64,000 nucleotides of DNA from positions 2,506,001 through 2,570,000 of the forward strand of contig NC_013159.1 in NCBI RefSeq assembly GCF_000023865.1, read 5' to 3'. Each line of letters begins with the position of its first letter. The first letter of the stretch is position 1. Below, one piece after another: positions 17,794-26,483 of this stretch. Source of the DNA: Saccharomonospora viridis DSM 43017 (GTDB taxonomy: Bacteria > Actinomycetota > Actinomycetes > Mycobacteriales > Pseudonocardiaceae). The position numbers and the translations under genes are program-made. The notes beneath the pieces were generated by a model. The model was not told the DNA's origin, did no database searches, and saw only the letters and a program-made list of their open reading frames with translations.

Positions 17794-19359
17794 GTGACTT
17801 CTTCCATGTCCCCGCCCTCGCCCCGCGAGGACAGCCGCACCAGCGTGGCGCGACCGTTGACGGGGCTGCTGCTCGTGCTCTTCGTCGCGATGCTCAGCTC
17901 GACCGTCGTCTCCATCGCCCTGCCGCGGATCATCGGGGCACTGAACGGCAGCCAGACCCAGTACACCTGGGTGGTCACGGCGACACTGCTCACGGCCACC
18001 GCCTCCACGCCGATCTGGGGAAAGCTGGCCGACCTCTACAGCAAGAAAGCACTCGTCCAGATCGCGATCGGGATCTTCGTAGCCGGGTCGCTGATCAGTG
18101 GTTTCGCCCAGGACGCGGGACAACTCATCGCCGCCCGCGCCTTCCAAGGACTCGGTGTCGGTGGTCTGCAGGCACTCGTTCAGACGATCATCGCGGCGAT
18201 GATCCCGCCGAAGGAACGGGGCCGTTACAACGGTCTCCTCGGCGGCGTGATGGCAGTGGCCACCGTCAGCGGACCGTTGCTGGGTGGTGTCATCACCGAC
18301 ACGTCCTGGCTGGGCTGGCGTTGGTGCTTCTTCGTCGGCATCCCGTTCTCCCTCGTGGCCCTGGTGGTCCTGCAGCGCTGGCTGCACCTGCCCGCGATCC
18401 GGGATCGGGAGACCGTGCAGGTCGACTACGTCGGCGCCACGCTCATCGCCATCGGCGTGAGCGTGCTGCTGATCTGGGTGAGCTTCGTGGACAACTCGTT
18501 CGCCTGGCTGTCGTGGCAGACCGCCGCGCTGGTGGGCCCCGCTCTGGCGGTCCTCGCTATCGCCGTCTGGTGGGAATCGCGTGTGCCCGAGCCGGTGCTG
18601 CCGCTGTCGGTGATCCGCCAGCCCGCCCCCGCGCTGGCGATCCTGGCCAGCCTCTCCGTGGGGATGGCGATGTTCGGCGGCGCCGTGTTCCTCGGCCAGT
18701 ACTTCCAGGTCAGCCGTGGCTACAGCCCCACGGAAGCCGGACTTCTCATGATCCCGATGATGGTGGGCACGTTCGTCTCGTCGACCGTCTCGGGACAGCT
18801 GGTCAGCCGTAGCGGAAGGATCAAGTGGCATATCGTCACGGGCACGGTGATCCTGGTCGCCGGTTTCGGTGTGCTCTCCACGCTCGATCGCGAGACCCCG
18901 CTGCTCGTCGTCTTCACCGGCCTCTTCGCCGTCGGGGTCGGCGTCGGGATGTCGATGCAGAACCTCGTGCTCGCGGTGCAGAACACGGTGGCGCTCCGTG
19001 ACGTCGGAGCGGCCAGTGCGTCGATCACGTTCTTCCGCTCACTCGGTGGCACCATCGGCATCTCGATACTCGGCGCGGTGCTGGCCAACCGGGTCAGCGA
19101 CAGCGTCCAGAAGGGGCTACGGGAAGCGGGTGTCCCCGCCACCGCCTCGGGTGGGGCGAGCAACCTCAATCTGGAGGCCCTGCCCGAGCCGATCCGCGCG
19201 ATCGTGGAAACGGCCTACGGCGAGGCGACGGGACACATCTTCCTGCTCTCCTCGATCATCGCGGTGGTCGGTGTCGTCGCGGCTTTGCTGCTCAAGCCCG
19301 CGCCGCTGCGCACGACCCTGGACGTGGAGCCGACCGAGAAGGACCAGGTTCGCTCCTGA
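17794..19359 (+). CDS. DHA2-family MFS multidrug exporter (EmrB/QacA type), 521 aa
   Basis: A 14-helix proton-coupled efflux pump. Motif A (GKLADLYSKKALV), the motif C region after helix 4 (LGGVMAVATVSGPLLGGVI) and GWRWCFFVGIPF are all recognisable. The GTG at 17794 follows GGAGG by 4 nt; an ATG 12 nt further on is an alternative, while the open frame upstream covers the operator and cannot be coding. The tail TEKDQVRS is hydrophilic. It is paired with the divergent TetR gene, so substrate-induced drug or metabolite efflux is the inferred role. Confidence 0.88.
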   Translation: MTSSMSPPSPREDSRTSVARPLTGLLLVLFVAMLSSTVVSIALPRIIGALNGSQTQYTWVVTATLLTATASTPIWGKLADLYSKKALVQIAIGIFVAGSLISGFAQDAGQLIAARAFQGLGVGGLQALVQTIIAAMIPPKERGRYNGLLGGVMAVATVSGPLLGGVITDTSWLGWRWCFFVGIPFSLVALVVLQRWLHLPAIRDRETVQVDYVGATLIAIGVSVLLIWVSFVDNSFAWLSWQTAALVGPALAVLAIAVWWESRVPEPVLPLSVIRQPAPALAILASLSVGMAMFGGAVFLGQYFQVSRGYSPTEAGLLMIPMMVGTFVSSTVSGQLVSRSGRIKWHIVTGTVILVAGFGVLSTLDRETPLLVVFTGLFAVGVGVGMSMQNLVLAVQNTVALRDVGAASASITFFRSLGGTIGISILGAVLANRVSDSVQKGLREAGVPATASGGASNLNLEALPEPIRAIVETAYGEATGHIFLLSSIIAVVGVVAALLLKPAPLRTTLDVEPTEKDQVRS

Positions 19360-19371
19360 CGACCGGGGCAC

Positions 19372-19891
19372 GTCACAGACCGGCCGGGGGTGCGGTCGGA
19401 ACGAGGCGGGGCAGGCTCACGACGACGTCCGGGTTGTCGGCGAACGGCCCCGCCTCGACGCGGAAGTCCCGGTCGCGAGCGGGTCGTAGACCGGCCGATC
19501 ATGCGCGTACGCAACGGTCGTCGCGGCCGCCGTGCCGTGGCGAGCTCGTGACCGCCGTCCGGTGCGGGTTAAACAGCGGTCCCCTTCGTCCGATCCGGCG
19601 GGGAGCGCTACGCACGCCGACTCCGGTCGGTGCAACGGTTTCACCGGTCCCATCCCGCCAGGACCGAAACCCGCCGGATGTGGTGCGGGCGTCGACCGTC
19701 ACCCCTCGCCACGACCTCGGCTCGTCGTCTCGGGACCGGTGACCGATCACCTCCCGTACCACGCCAAAACGAACCAGGCATTTCACCCACCGACATCGAG
19801 CTGCGGACACTCTCGGACCAAGATCGAACCGTCTCCGCGGGCGTGATCCATCGGCTACGCTACGTCGCACATCGAGCTCTCTGGGGGTACT
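19372..19891. other. Gene-poor stretch with a coding-like minus-strand fragment
   Basis: No intact gene. On the minus strand, one frame ending at 19372 reads RDFRVEAGPFADNPDVVV followed by SLPRLVPTAPPAGL and a stop, and the adjacent frame just upstream reads TTVAYAHDRPVYDPLA. Together they look like the frameshifted C-terminus of a lost gene that I cannot name. The rest, up to the kinase start at 19892, shows nothing I can support except promoter-sized space for the kinase. Confidence 0.35.
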
Positions 19892-21781
19892 GTGCGGCCG
19901 CTGACGGACGACGATCCTCGTCACGTTGGGCACTACACGCTGGTGGGCCGCCTGGGTTCGGGTGCGATGGGCACCGTCTACCTGGGCCGGTCGCGCGGTG
20001 GTCGACGCGTCGCGGTGAAACTCGTCTCCGCGGGGCTCGCCGAGGAGTCCTCCTTCCGCGACCGGTTCCGCCACGAGGTGGCGAACATGCGCAGGGTCGG
20101 CGGTTTCTGGACCGCGGGTGTCGTCGACGCCGACCCCGACGCACCCCGTCCGTGGGTGGCCACCGAGTACATCGAGGGGCCCACGCTGGCCGAGTACGTG
20201 CAGGACAAGGGGCCGCTGTCCGAAGACGAGGTGCTCGCGTTGGGCGCCGCGCTCACCGAAGCACTCGTCTCCGTGCACGAGGTGGGCGTGGTCCACCGCG
20301 ACCTCAAGCCCGGCAACATCCTCATCTCCGGCGACGGGCCGAGGGTCATCGACTTCGGCATCTCCCGTGTGCTCGACCAGACCACCCTCACCGCCACCGG
20401 AGTCGCCATCGGCACGCCGGGCTTCATGTCACCCGAGCAGGTCGAAGCGGGCAATGTCGGTCCCGCGAGCGACGTGTTCTCGCTCGCGGGAGTGCTGGTC
20501 TACGCCGCCACCGGCAGCGGGCCCTTCGACGCGGGATCCCTCCCCTCCGTCCTCTACGCCGTCGTCCACGGCCAACCCCGACTCGACGACGTTCCGGCTC
20601 GCCTGCGCGCGGTGCTCGAACCCTGCTTCGCCAAAGACCCCACCCAGCGACCCACGGCGACGCGACTACTCGAATCCCTCACCCCCGGCCACGCACCGGC
20701 CACCGTCGTCACGACCACGCCGTCGGTCGACGTCAATCGGCCCGCGCGGCACCCCTCTGCGACCCTGACCGCGGTGGCGTTGACGGACGGGGGAACCGAC
20801 CCGCCCCGCCACGCCGACCAGGCAAACCCATCCTGCTCCCCCGCACGCCCCACCGCCCGGAAACGAGGGCAGGCGACTGCCCATCGGGTTCGCTCTCGGT
20901 GCCGTCGCCGCGGGCTTGACCGGCTACATCGGTGCCGTCAACCTCTTCAACCAGGCCATCGAGGCGCCGGTACCGCCGGGCACCTTGGCCCTCACCGAAG
21001 TCATCCCGCTGGTCCTGACGGCCCTGACCGTGCTCCCGCGCCCGTTCCGCACCGAGCGGACCCGGTTCTGGGGTGCCTTCACGCTCGGTTTCCTCATGCC
21101 CGCCGTGATTACCGCAGGCTGGGTGCCGTACGACAACCTGCTCGACCACGTCGACACCGTGCTCGTCTTCTGTGGGCACGCACTGGCCCCGGTCGCCCTG
21201 CTCGCCGTCGCCGACATCGCCGTCGCACGGCACACCACCGGGGACCCGTTGGGCGGTACGGCGCAGTTCGCCCTACCGCTGGCGACCTGGCTGGTCTACT
21301 TCTACGTCCAGGCGGGGATCGGTTTCTTCGGGATCGACGCGCTGAGCCTGCTCGCCTGTGCGCTCGGAGCTGTGCTGATGTTCGTGCTGCTGGCCTCCGC
21401 CTCCGGCCGGCGCTTGCTCGACCGGTTCGGCTTCGTGATCGCGATCGCGCCCGCCCTGCTTCCCGTCACACTCCGCCTGCTGGGAGACGGCGAAGTCGGA
21501 CCGCCGAGCTACGTGATGGCTCTCCCACTGATCACCTTCACGATCCCGTTCGTCGTGGTGCGCCACGTCGTCACACGCCACGGCGCTCGCCGCCAGAGCG
21601 GGACCACGCAGCGCATTCTGCGGTGAGCAGGTGCGGCGCTTCACGGTCACCCGCGCCGCTCACCACAGCCGGTGAGCGGCACAGGCGGAAGCTCAGCGGC
21701 CGAGTTGCTCGCGCACCGTCGTCGCGACGTCGGCCACGGGCACGCGGTTCTGGTCACCGCTGGCCATGTCTCGCACGGTGA
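19892..21781 (+). CDS. Serine/threonine protein kinase (Hanks type), C-terminal membrane part out of frame
   Basis: The kinase domain spans about residues 14-265: glycine loop GRLGSGAMGTVYLG, lysine in VAVKLV, HRDLKPGN catalytic loop, DFGIS, and GTPGFMSPEQ. All catalytic residues are present. A Thr/Pro-rich linker follows to about residue 320. From there the listed frame is Arg/His/Pro-rich noise to 21781, while a clearly coding seven-helix membrane segment begins in the +1 frame near 20890. The natural product is probably kinase-linker-membrane domain in one chain, with a frameshift or a sequencing error in the C-rich linker (about 20784-20880). If the frame is real as given, the kinase ends in a meaningless tail. 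Confidence 0.75.
   Translation: MRPLTDDDPRHVGHYTLVGRLGSGAMGTVYLGRSRGGRRVAVKLVSAGLAEESSFRDRFRHEVANMRRVGGFWTAGVVDADPDAPRPWVATEYIEGPTLAEYVQDKGPLSEDEVLALGAALTEALVSVHEVGVVHRDLKPGNILISGDGPRVIDFGISRVLDQTTLTATGVAIGTPGFMSPEQVEAGNVGPASDVFSLAGVLVYAATGSGPFDAGSLPSVLYAVVHGQPRLDDVPARLRAVLEPCFAKDPTQRPTATRLLESLTPGHAPATVVTTTPSVDVNRPARHPSATLTAVALTDGGTDPPRHADQANPSCSPARPTARKRGQATAHRVRSRCRRRGLDRLHRCRQPLQPGHRGAGTAGHLGPHRSHPAGPDGPDRAPAPVPHRADPVLGCLHARFPHARRDYRRLGAVRQPARPRRHRARLLWARTGPGRPARRRRHRRRTAHHRGPVGRYGAVRPTAGDLAGLLLRPGGDRFLRDRRAEPARLCARSCADVRAAGLRLRPALARPVRLRDRDRARPASRHTPPAGRRRSRTAELRDGSPTDHLHDPVRRGAPRRHTPRRSPPERDHAAHSAVSRCGASRSPAPLTTAGERHRRKLSGRVARAPSSRRRPRARGSGHRWPCLAR
20784..21626 (+). CDS. Membrane domain (about 7 helices) apparently belonging to the upstream kinase
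   Basis: This frame encodes a Pro-rich stretch (PPHAPPPGNEGRRLP) then hydrophobic helices: IGFALGAVAAGLTGYIGAV, LTEVIPLVLTALTVL, FWGAFTLGFLMPAVITAGWV, VLVFCGHALAPVALLAV, FALPLATWLVYFYVQAGIGF, LSLLACALGAVLMFVLLA and others to the stop at 21626. No ATG or GTG with a ribosome binding site precedes the first helix; the first ATG is inside helix 1 at 20916. That argues for fusion with the kinase rather than a separate gene. A sensor role for this domain is inferred. Confidence 0.6.
   Translation, partial: RTGEPTRPATPTRQTHPAPPHAPPPGNEGRRLPIGFALGAVAAGLTGYIGAVNLFNQAIEAPVPPGTLALTEVIPLVLTALTVLPRPFRTERTRFWGAFTLGFLMPAVITAGWVPYDNLLDHVDTVLVFCGHALAPVALLAVADIAVARHTTGDPLGGTAQFALPLATWLVYFYVQAGIGFFGIDALSLLACALGAVLMFVLLASASGRRLLDRFGFVIAIAPALLPVTLRLLGDGEVGPPSYVMALPLITFTIPFVVVRHVVTRHGARRQSGTTQRILR
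21655..21680. terminator. Bidirectional hairpin between kinase locus and hisS
   Basis: GCCGCTCACC and GGTGAGCGGC form a perfect 10-bp stem with a 6-nt loop in the 66 bp between two convergent genes, a natural place for a shared terminator. Confidence 0.65.
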
Positions 21782-22991
21782 CGACGCCCTCGGCCTGCTC
21801 CTCCGGACCGTGGATGAGCACGAGGCGCGCTCGCTGGTCGTTGGCCCATTTGAGCTGTTTGCCGAGCTTGCCCGACGTGCCCAGGTAGACCCCCGTGCGC
21901 AAGCCCTGAGCGCGCAGGTCGGCCGCCATCCGCATGACCGTGTCCTCGGCGCGGAGGACGGTGAGCGCCACGTCGAGCCCCACCCCGGCCTCGGCCTCGG
22001 CCGCCTGGATGGCCAGGATGCGCTCGATCCCGATCGAACCGCCGCACGCCGGCAGGTCCGGCCCACCCAGCTTGGCCACGAGACCGTCGTAACGGCCCCC
22101 CGACGCGATGGACCCCGGGTATCCGGTGGCCACGACCTCGAAGATCGGCCCGGTGTAGTAGTCCAGTCCGCGCACCATGCGCGGCGTGAACACCACACGT
22201 CCCTCGGGCAGTCCCGACGTCAACTCCAGCAGCCGGTCGATCTCAGCCAGCCCCTCCCGACCGCGCTCGGTGGTGTCGAGCTGCTTGCGCACCCGATCGG
22301 TGTCGGTGGCGGTCACGTCTTCGACGAGTTCGCGTGCGACCCGTTGCTCCAGGCCACGTTCGACGAGTTCGGCCACCACCTCGTCGCCGCTGAGCTTGTC
22401 CAGTTTGTCCAGCGTCCCGAGGATGGCCGCCCCCCGTTCCTCGGGAACGCCGTACGCCTCCAGCAACCCGTGCAGCGCCTTCCGACTGTTCACCAGGATG
22501 CGGAAGTCGTCGACCCCGAGTGCCACCAGTCCGTCGTGGATGGCCCACACGACCTCGGCGTCCGCCAAGGGGGACGCCGAACCCACGGTGTCGATGTCAC
22601 ATTGGGTGAACTCACGGAACCGACCCTTCGCGGGACGGTCGGCCCGCCACACCGGACCGATCGCATACCGCTTGTACGGCGACGGCAGCTGGCTGCCGTA
22701 CGTGCCGACGACCCTCGCCAACGGGACCGTGTGGTCGTAGCGCAGCGCCAGGTCCGCTTCCCCCGTCGCCTCGTGCACCCCGCGTTTGAGGATCTTGAAG
22801 ATCAGCGCGCTGGCCTCCTCGCCGAGCTTGCCCTGGAACACTTCGAGTCGCTCGAACGCCGGGGTCTCCAATGGATCGAACCCGTAATGCTCGAACACTC
22901 CCGCGACCGTGTCGAACGCAGCCTTGCGGCGACGCACGTCGTCCGCGAGGAAGTCCCGGGTACCTGAGGGTGGCTCGGCGGCCTTCGCCAT
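21693..22991 (-). CDS. hisS: Histidyl-tRNA synthetase, 432 aa
   Basis: Class II aminoacyl-tRNA synthetase charging tRNA-His. Motif 2 is RFREFTQCDIDTVG, the histidine-binding segment RGLDYYTGPIFEV is intact, motif 3 is GGSIGIERIL, and a C-terminal anticodon-binding domain follows (LDVALTVLRAEDTV onward). The ATG at 22991 starts MAKAAEPPSGTRDFL, where PSGTRDF is the usual N-terminal motif; GGAGG lies 11 nt upstream. A start 39 bp further up is possible but lacks a better site. It is transcribed alone or with upstream leader DNA after the sugar ABC operon. Confidence 0.95.
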   Translation of the reverse strand: MAKAAEPPSGTRDFLADDVRRRKAAFDTVAGVFEHYGFDPLETPAFERLEVFQGKLGEEASALIFKILKRGVHEATGEADLALRYDHTVPLARVVGTYGSQLPSPYKRYAIGPVWRADRPAKGRFREFTQCDIDTVGSASPLADAEVVWAIHDGLVALGVDDFRILVNSRKALHGLLEAYGVPEERGAAILGTLDKLDKLSGDEVVAELVERGLEQRVARELVEDVTATDTDRVRKQLDTTERGREGLAEIDRLLELTSGLPEGRVVFTPRMVRGLDYYTGPIFEVVATGYPGSIASGGRYDGLVAKLGGPDLPACGGSIGIERILAIQAAEAEAGVGLDVALTVLRAEDTVMRMAADLRAQGLRTGVYLGTSGKLGKQLKWANDQRARLVLIHGPEEQAEGVVTVRDMASGDQNRVPVADVATTVREQLGR

Positions 22992-23048
22992 GGTTGTCGT
23001 GTCCTCCGATGTCGTTGACTCGGCGACCATTGTCGCGCGTCGGGCGCT

Positions 23049-23088
23049 GTGAGGCGGGATACCCCCGCCGGACTGCTTCCCGCCTCAC
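23049..23088. terminator. Hairpin between sugar permease operon and hisS
   Basis: GTGAGGCGGGA and TCCCGCCTCAC are perfect 11-bp arms around an 18-nt loop. It lies 164 bp downstream of the permease operon and 58 bp upstream of hisS, so it probably ends the ABC transcript. A regulatory leader for hisS is less likely. Confidence 0.55.
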
Positions 23089-23251
23089 TGTATAGGCCGT
23101 TATTCAGCCCTGTCGGGCAACCAGCCGAACACCCTCCGTCAGGAGGACCTCGACATCGTCCCTCGCCCCGACCCCACGGACCGATCCGCACACGACCCAC
23201 AAGACGCCCCCGGCAGGGGTGCCCACCCCGATGCGGCGGAACTCGGCCCAC

Positions 23252-24085
23252 TCACCGACCGAAGCCGGCCGTGAGCCCTCCGATCAACTGCCGCCTGCCG
23301 AGGATGTAGAGCGCGAGCACGGGCAACGTGGACAACACCACCGCCGCCAGCACAGCGGGGATGTTGACGGTGAACTGACCTTGGAAACTCCACAGCGCCA
23401 AGGGCAGCACCCGCTGGTCCGGGCTCTGCGTGAGGATCAGCGGGAACAGGAATCCGTTCCACACCTGCAGCGCGTCGTACACCGCGACGGTGACCACCGC
23501 GGGCCGGGTGAGCGGCAGCACCAGACTCCACACCATGCGCCAGTGCCCCGCCCCGTCCATGCGCATGGACTCGAACAGTTCGTTCGGGACATCGCGCAGG
23601 AAGTTCGCCAGGATGACCACCGACAGGGGGATGGCGAACGCGGCGGACGGCAGGATGATCGCCCACAAGGTGTCGTAGAGCTGGATCTGCGTGATGAGGT
23701 AGTAGACCGGGATGATCGTGGCCTGCAACGGGATGGCCAGACCCAACAGGAAGGAACGGTAGGTGAGCCGGGCCAGCCTGCCACCGCCCCGCACCACGTA
23801 GTAGGCCGCCAACAGTGACACACTCACGGTGATCAGCACCGTCGCCAGTGTCACCACCACGCTGTTTCCGAGATAGCGCAGGAAATCGTTCTCCAGCACC
23901 AGTCGGTAACTGTCCAACGTGGGGTCAGCGGGTGGGGCGAGCGGATTCGAGGAGAAGAAACCCTCCTGGTCCCGCAAACTCGTGATCACGACGTAGTAGA
24001 CCGGCACGAGCACCACGAGCAACCACGCGAATCCGGCCAGTCCGCCCAGGACGTTGGGTCGCGTCCGCACCTTCGCCGTCATCAC
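23252..24085 (-). CDS. Sugar ABC transporter permease, MalG/LacG type, 277 aa
   Basis: Inner-membrane subunit of a CUT1 carbohydrate importer, with six helices. The ATPase-contacting EAA loop is ELFESMRMDGAGHWRMVWSLVLP, a good match to EAA---DGA--------I-LP except that the first alanines are replaced. The gene overlaps the upstream permease by 4 bp (ATGA), so the two are translationally coupled. The third gene of the solute-binding-protein operon. Confidence 0.9.
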   Translation of the reverse strand: MMTAKVRTRPNVLGGLAGFAWLLVVLVPVYYVVITSLRDQEGFFSSNPLAPPADPTLDSYRLVLENDFLRYLGNSVVVTLATVLITVSVSLLAAYYVVRGGGRLARLTYRSFLLGLAIPLQATIIPVYYLITQIQLYDTLWAIILPSAAFAIPLSVVILANFLRDVPNELFESMRMDGAGHWRMVWSLVLPLTRPAVVTVAVYDALQVWNGFLFPLILTQSPDQRVLPLALWSFQGQFTVNIPAVLAAVVLSTLPVLALYILGRRQLIGGLTAGFGR

Positions 24086-25017
24086 GCCCCCTCCAGCTGG
24101 CTACCGCGACGGAAATTCGCCCACCGGGACAGCCCCAGGGCCAACGCGAGTCCCGTGACCACCAGAAGGACGGCGAGCGTACTGGCCTTACCCATCTCGT
24201 TGCTCGAGAACCCGGTGAGATACATGTCGAGCGGCAACATGCGCGTCGCCTCGCCCGGCCCTCCCCCGGTCAGCACGAACACCAGGTCGAAATAGGTCAA
24301 CGAACCGACGAGCATGAGCGTGGACGAGGTGATGATCGTGTACCGCAGCTGGGGCAGGGTGATGTGGAAGAACTGCCGGATCCGGCCCGCACCGTCCAAT
24401 TGCGCCGCCTCGTACAACGACGCCGGGATCTGCCGCACCCCCGCCTGGTAGAGCAGAGTGTGGAACGGCACGAACTGCCAGGCGATCACGAACACGACGA
24501 CGTACAGCGCCAGACTGGGGTCTCCCAGCCAGTCCTGGGCCAACACCTGCGCGTTGAACGCCAGACTCATCCCGAAATTCGGGTCCAACAACGCCTTGAA
24601 CGAGATGGCGATGGCCGCCGACGACAGCAGCATCGGCAGGAAGTACAGCACCCCGAGTACGGCCCGATAGCGACCACGTCCGGCGATCAGCACGCCCAGC
24701 AACAGCGAGATGGGGGTCTGCACCAGCCAGCTGAAGACCATGACCTGGACGCTGAGCCAGACCGCGCGTAGCGTCGTGGGGTCGGTGAGCACCTCTCCCC
24801 AGTTGTCGAATCCGGCCCAGGTCATGGCCGAGATACCGTCCCAGTGCACGAAACTGAGCACGACCACACCGACCAGGGGCACCAACGCGAAGACGCCGAA
24901 GAAGGCCAACGCGGGCACAGCCATGATCGGGTGGGGACCGGTGCGGCCGGTCGCCGCACCGGTGTCGGAATCGGGGACGGACGCCTTCGCGTCACGTGCT
25001 GCGGTCACGGTCATCAC
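24082..25017 (-). CDS. Sugar ABC transporter permease, MalF/UgpA type, 311 aa
   Basis: The partner CUT1 permease, with a cytoplasmic N-terminal tail and six helices. Its EAA loop is SLYEAAQLDGAGRIRQFFHITLPQL, a textbook match. The start overlaps the stop of the solute-binding protein gene by 4 bp and its own end overlaps the next permease by 4 bp, so the operon is tightly coupled. No ATP-binding subunit follows; as in other actinobacterial CUT1 systems, a shared MsiK-type ATPase encoded elsewhere is the inferred motor. Confidence 0.9.
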   Translation of the reverse strand: MMTVTAARDAKASVPDSDTGAATGRTGPHPIMAVPALAFFGVFALVPLVGVVVLSFVHWDGISAMTWAGFDNWGEVLTDPTTLRAVWLSVQVMVFSWLVQTPISLLLGVLIAGRGRYRAVLGVLYFLPMLLSSAAIAISFKALLDPNFGMSLAFNAQVLAQDWLGDPSLALYVVVFVIAWQFVPFHTLLYQAGVRQIPASLYEAAQLDGAGRIRQFFHITLPQLRYTIITSSTLMLVGSLTYFDLVFVLTGGGPGEATRMLPLDMYLTGFSSNEMGKASTLAVLLVVTGLALALGLSRWANFRRGSQLEGA

Positions 25018-26321
25018 TTCTGTTCGATGGTGGAGTCCATGGCGGCGCAGAATTCCTCAGGCGACTTCTGGCCCGTGAACAACTGCTCCAGGTTGGTCAG
25101 CAGCGCGTCCGCCTGACTGGGAGACAACGCCTGGTCCCACGACAGCTCGAAATTGGGTGCCTCACTGGCCAACGAGTACACGAACGACAGGTATTCGGGG
25201 TCGTCCGTGTCGGAGATCCGGTCCTCGATGCCCTTCAGCGGCGGCACGGACCCGTTGTCCAGCAGCGTGTCGACGTAGTCGTCGTTGAACATCCCGTCGG
25301 TGAGGTAGGCGACAGCCGCGTCCTGCTGCTTTTCCGTGGCGTCCGCGCTGATCGCCCAGTAGTTCGCCGGGTTGCCGACGATGTTGGCGGGATCGCCCTC
25401 ACCGTCGTCCACGGTGGGGAACGTCGTGTATCCGAGGTGTCCGTCCCGGATGAACTGTGGGGCGGAGTCCATGATGCTCGGATACGCCCACGAGCCCATC
25501 AGGTACATCGCGGCCTTGTCGGTGTAGAGCAACGCCGCGTCGGCCCCGCTGTCGGCGGCGATCGAGTTGTATCCGTCGACGAACCCACCCGCCTCGACGA
25601 GCTCCCGGATCATCTCCCCGGCCCGTTTCACCGCCGGGTGCGACCATGCGCCCGGTTCGTTGGCCGCGATCGCGTCGAACACCTCCGGTCCGCCGATCCG
25701 GTCGACCAGGTACTCCAGCCACATGAGCTGTGGCCACTTGCTCTGTCCGCCCATCGCCAGCGGCGCGATGCCCTCCGCGCGGAACCGTGGCACGAGGTCC
25801 ATCAGTTCGTCCCAGGTCTTTGGCGGCTGGGCGTCGATCCGGTCGAACAGCTTCTTGTTGTAGTACAACAGGACAGGCTGCATGCCGTTGTTCGGCAACG
25901 CGTAGGTCTCCCCGTCGACGACACCCGTGTCGAGCACCGAGGGCAGGAACCGGTCGGTGAGCGTCGCCGGGTCCTCGACGAGTTCCGACAGGGGCACGAC
26001 CTTGTCCGCGCTCACCCAGGACCGCAACGTTCCACCGCCCCAACCGAAGATGAGGGTGGGTGCGTCCCCGGCGCCGATGGCCGTGCGGATCTTCTGTTTG
26101 TAGGCGTCGTTGGCGAAGAAATCGACGTTGATCGCGTTGTCGGGGTTGCTTTGGTTCCAGGCTTCGAAGGAGCTACGGATGGTCTGTTCGTCACCGCCCG
26201 TCAGAGCCCACGCGCTCGGTTCCGTCCTGCTCGGTCCACCGGACCCGCATGCGGCGGTTAAGGCCAGGACTGCGGCGGTGCCCGCCGCGAGCAACGCCGT
26301 ACGTCTCGTACCCAATGCCAT
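25014..26321 (-). CDS. Extracellular sugar-binding lipoprotein of a CUT1 ABC importer, 435 aa
   Basis: Substrate-binding protein anchored outside the membrane. The signal peptide MALGTRRTALLAAGTAAVLALTAAC has a lipobox LTAAC, so Cys25 is lipidated. The mature part is an SBP_bac_1-type fold with WNQSNPDNAINVDFFANDAYKQKI and PKTWDELMDLVPRF. The ATG at 26321 has GAGGAAGG about 9 nt upstream; the longer open frame would cross the promoter. It heads the operon with the two permeases and faces the LacI gene. The GH3 enzyme beyond that suggests a beta-linked oligosaccharide as substrate. Confidence 0.9.
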   Translation of the reverse strand: MALGTRRTALLAAGTAAVLALTAACGSGGPSRTEPSAWALTGGDEQTIRSSFEAWNQSNPDNAINVDFFANDAYKQKIRTAIGAGDAPTLIFGWGGGTLRSWVSADKVVPLSELVEDPATLTDRFLPSVLDTGVVDGETYALPNNGMQPVLLYYNKKLFDRIDAQPPKTWDELMDLVPRFRAEGIAPLAMGGQSKWPQLMWLEYLVDRIGGPEVFDAIAANEPGAWSHPAVKRAGEMIRELVEAGGFVDGYNSIAADSGADAALLYTDKAAMYLMGSWAYPSIMDSAPQFIRDGHLGYTTFPTVDDGEGDPANIVGNPANYWAISADATEKQQDAAVAYLTDGMFNDDYVDTLLDNGSVPPLKGIEDRISDTDDPEYLSFVYSLASEAPNFELSWDQALSPSQADALLTNLEQLFTGQKSPEEFCAAMDSTIEQK

Positions 26322-26348
26322 TGGACACGCCTTCCTCGTCGAAGGGGG

Positions 26349-26366
26349 TCGAAAGTTTTCCGAAAA
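26349..26366. promoter_or_regulatory. LacI-type operator candidate before the ABC operon
   Basis: TCGAAAGTTTTCCGAAAA lies 28 bp upstream of the solute-binding-protein start. It closely resembles the palindrome in front of the LacI gene (26449-26462), differing mainly by one extra C, as expected for two sites bound by the same repressor. Confidence 0.6.
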
Positions 26367-26448
26367 CACCACGATGTGGATAGCGACAATAGAAGCGAGC
26401 AATACTCAGGTCAAGACGTGATTTCCCAGAATTTTCCGCTATAGTTGG

Positions 26449-26465
26449 TCGAAACTTTTCGAAAA
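26449..26465. promoter_or_regulatory. LacI-type operator candidate before the LacI/GH3 genes
   Basis: TCGAAACTTTTCGA has perfect 6-bp arms around CT, and TTTTCGAAAA overlapping it is a perfect palindrome. It ends about 20 bp before the GTG start of the LacI gene, where binding would block transcription. The GAAA-n-TTTC shape resembles published operators of xylan-responsive LacI proteins in streptomycetes. Confidence 0.65.
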
Positions 26466-26483
26466 ACGAAACCGGAGGTTTCG

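Noticed and set aside
20769-21233. Separate minus-strand gene opposite the kinase linker and membrane domain
   Set aside because: The frames are Gly/Arg/Glu/His-rich shadows of the membrane-domain frame.
22992-23251. T-box or attenuator leader for hisS
   Set aside because: The hairpin at 23049-23088 lacks T-box elements and is better explained as the end of the ABC operon.
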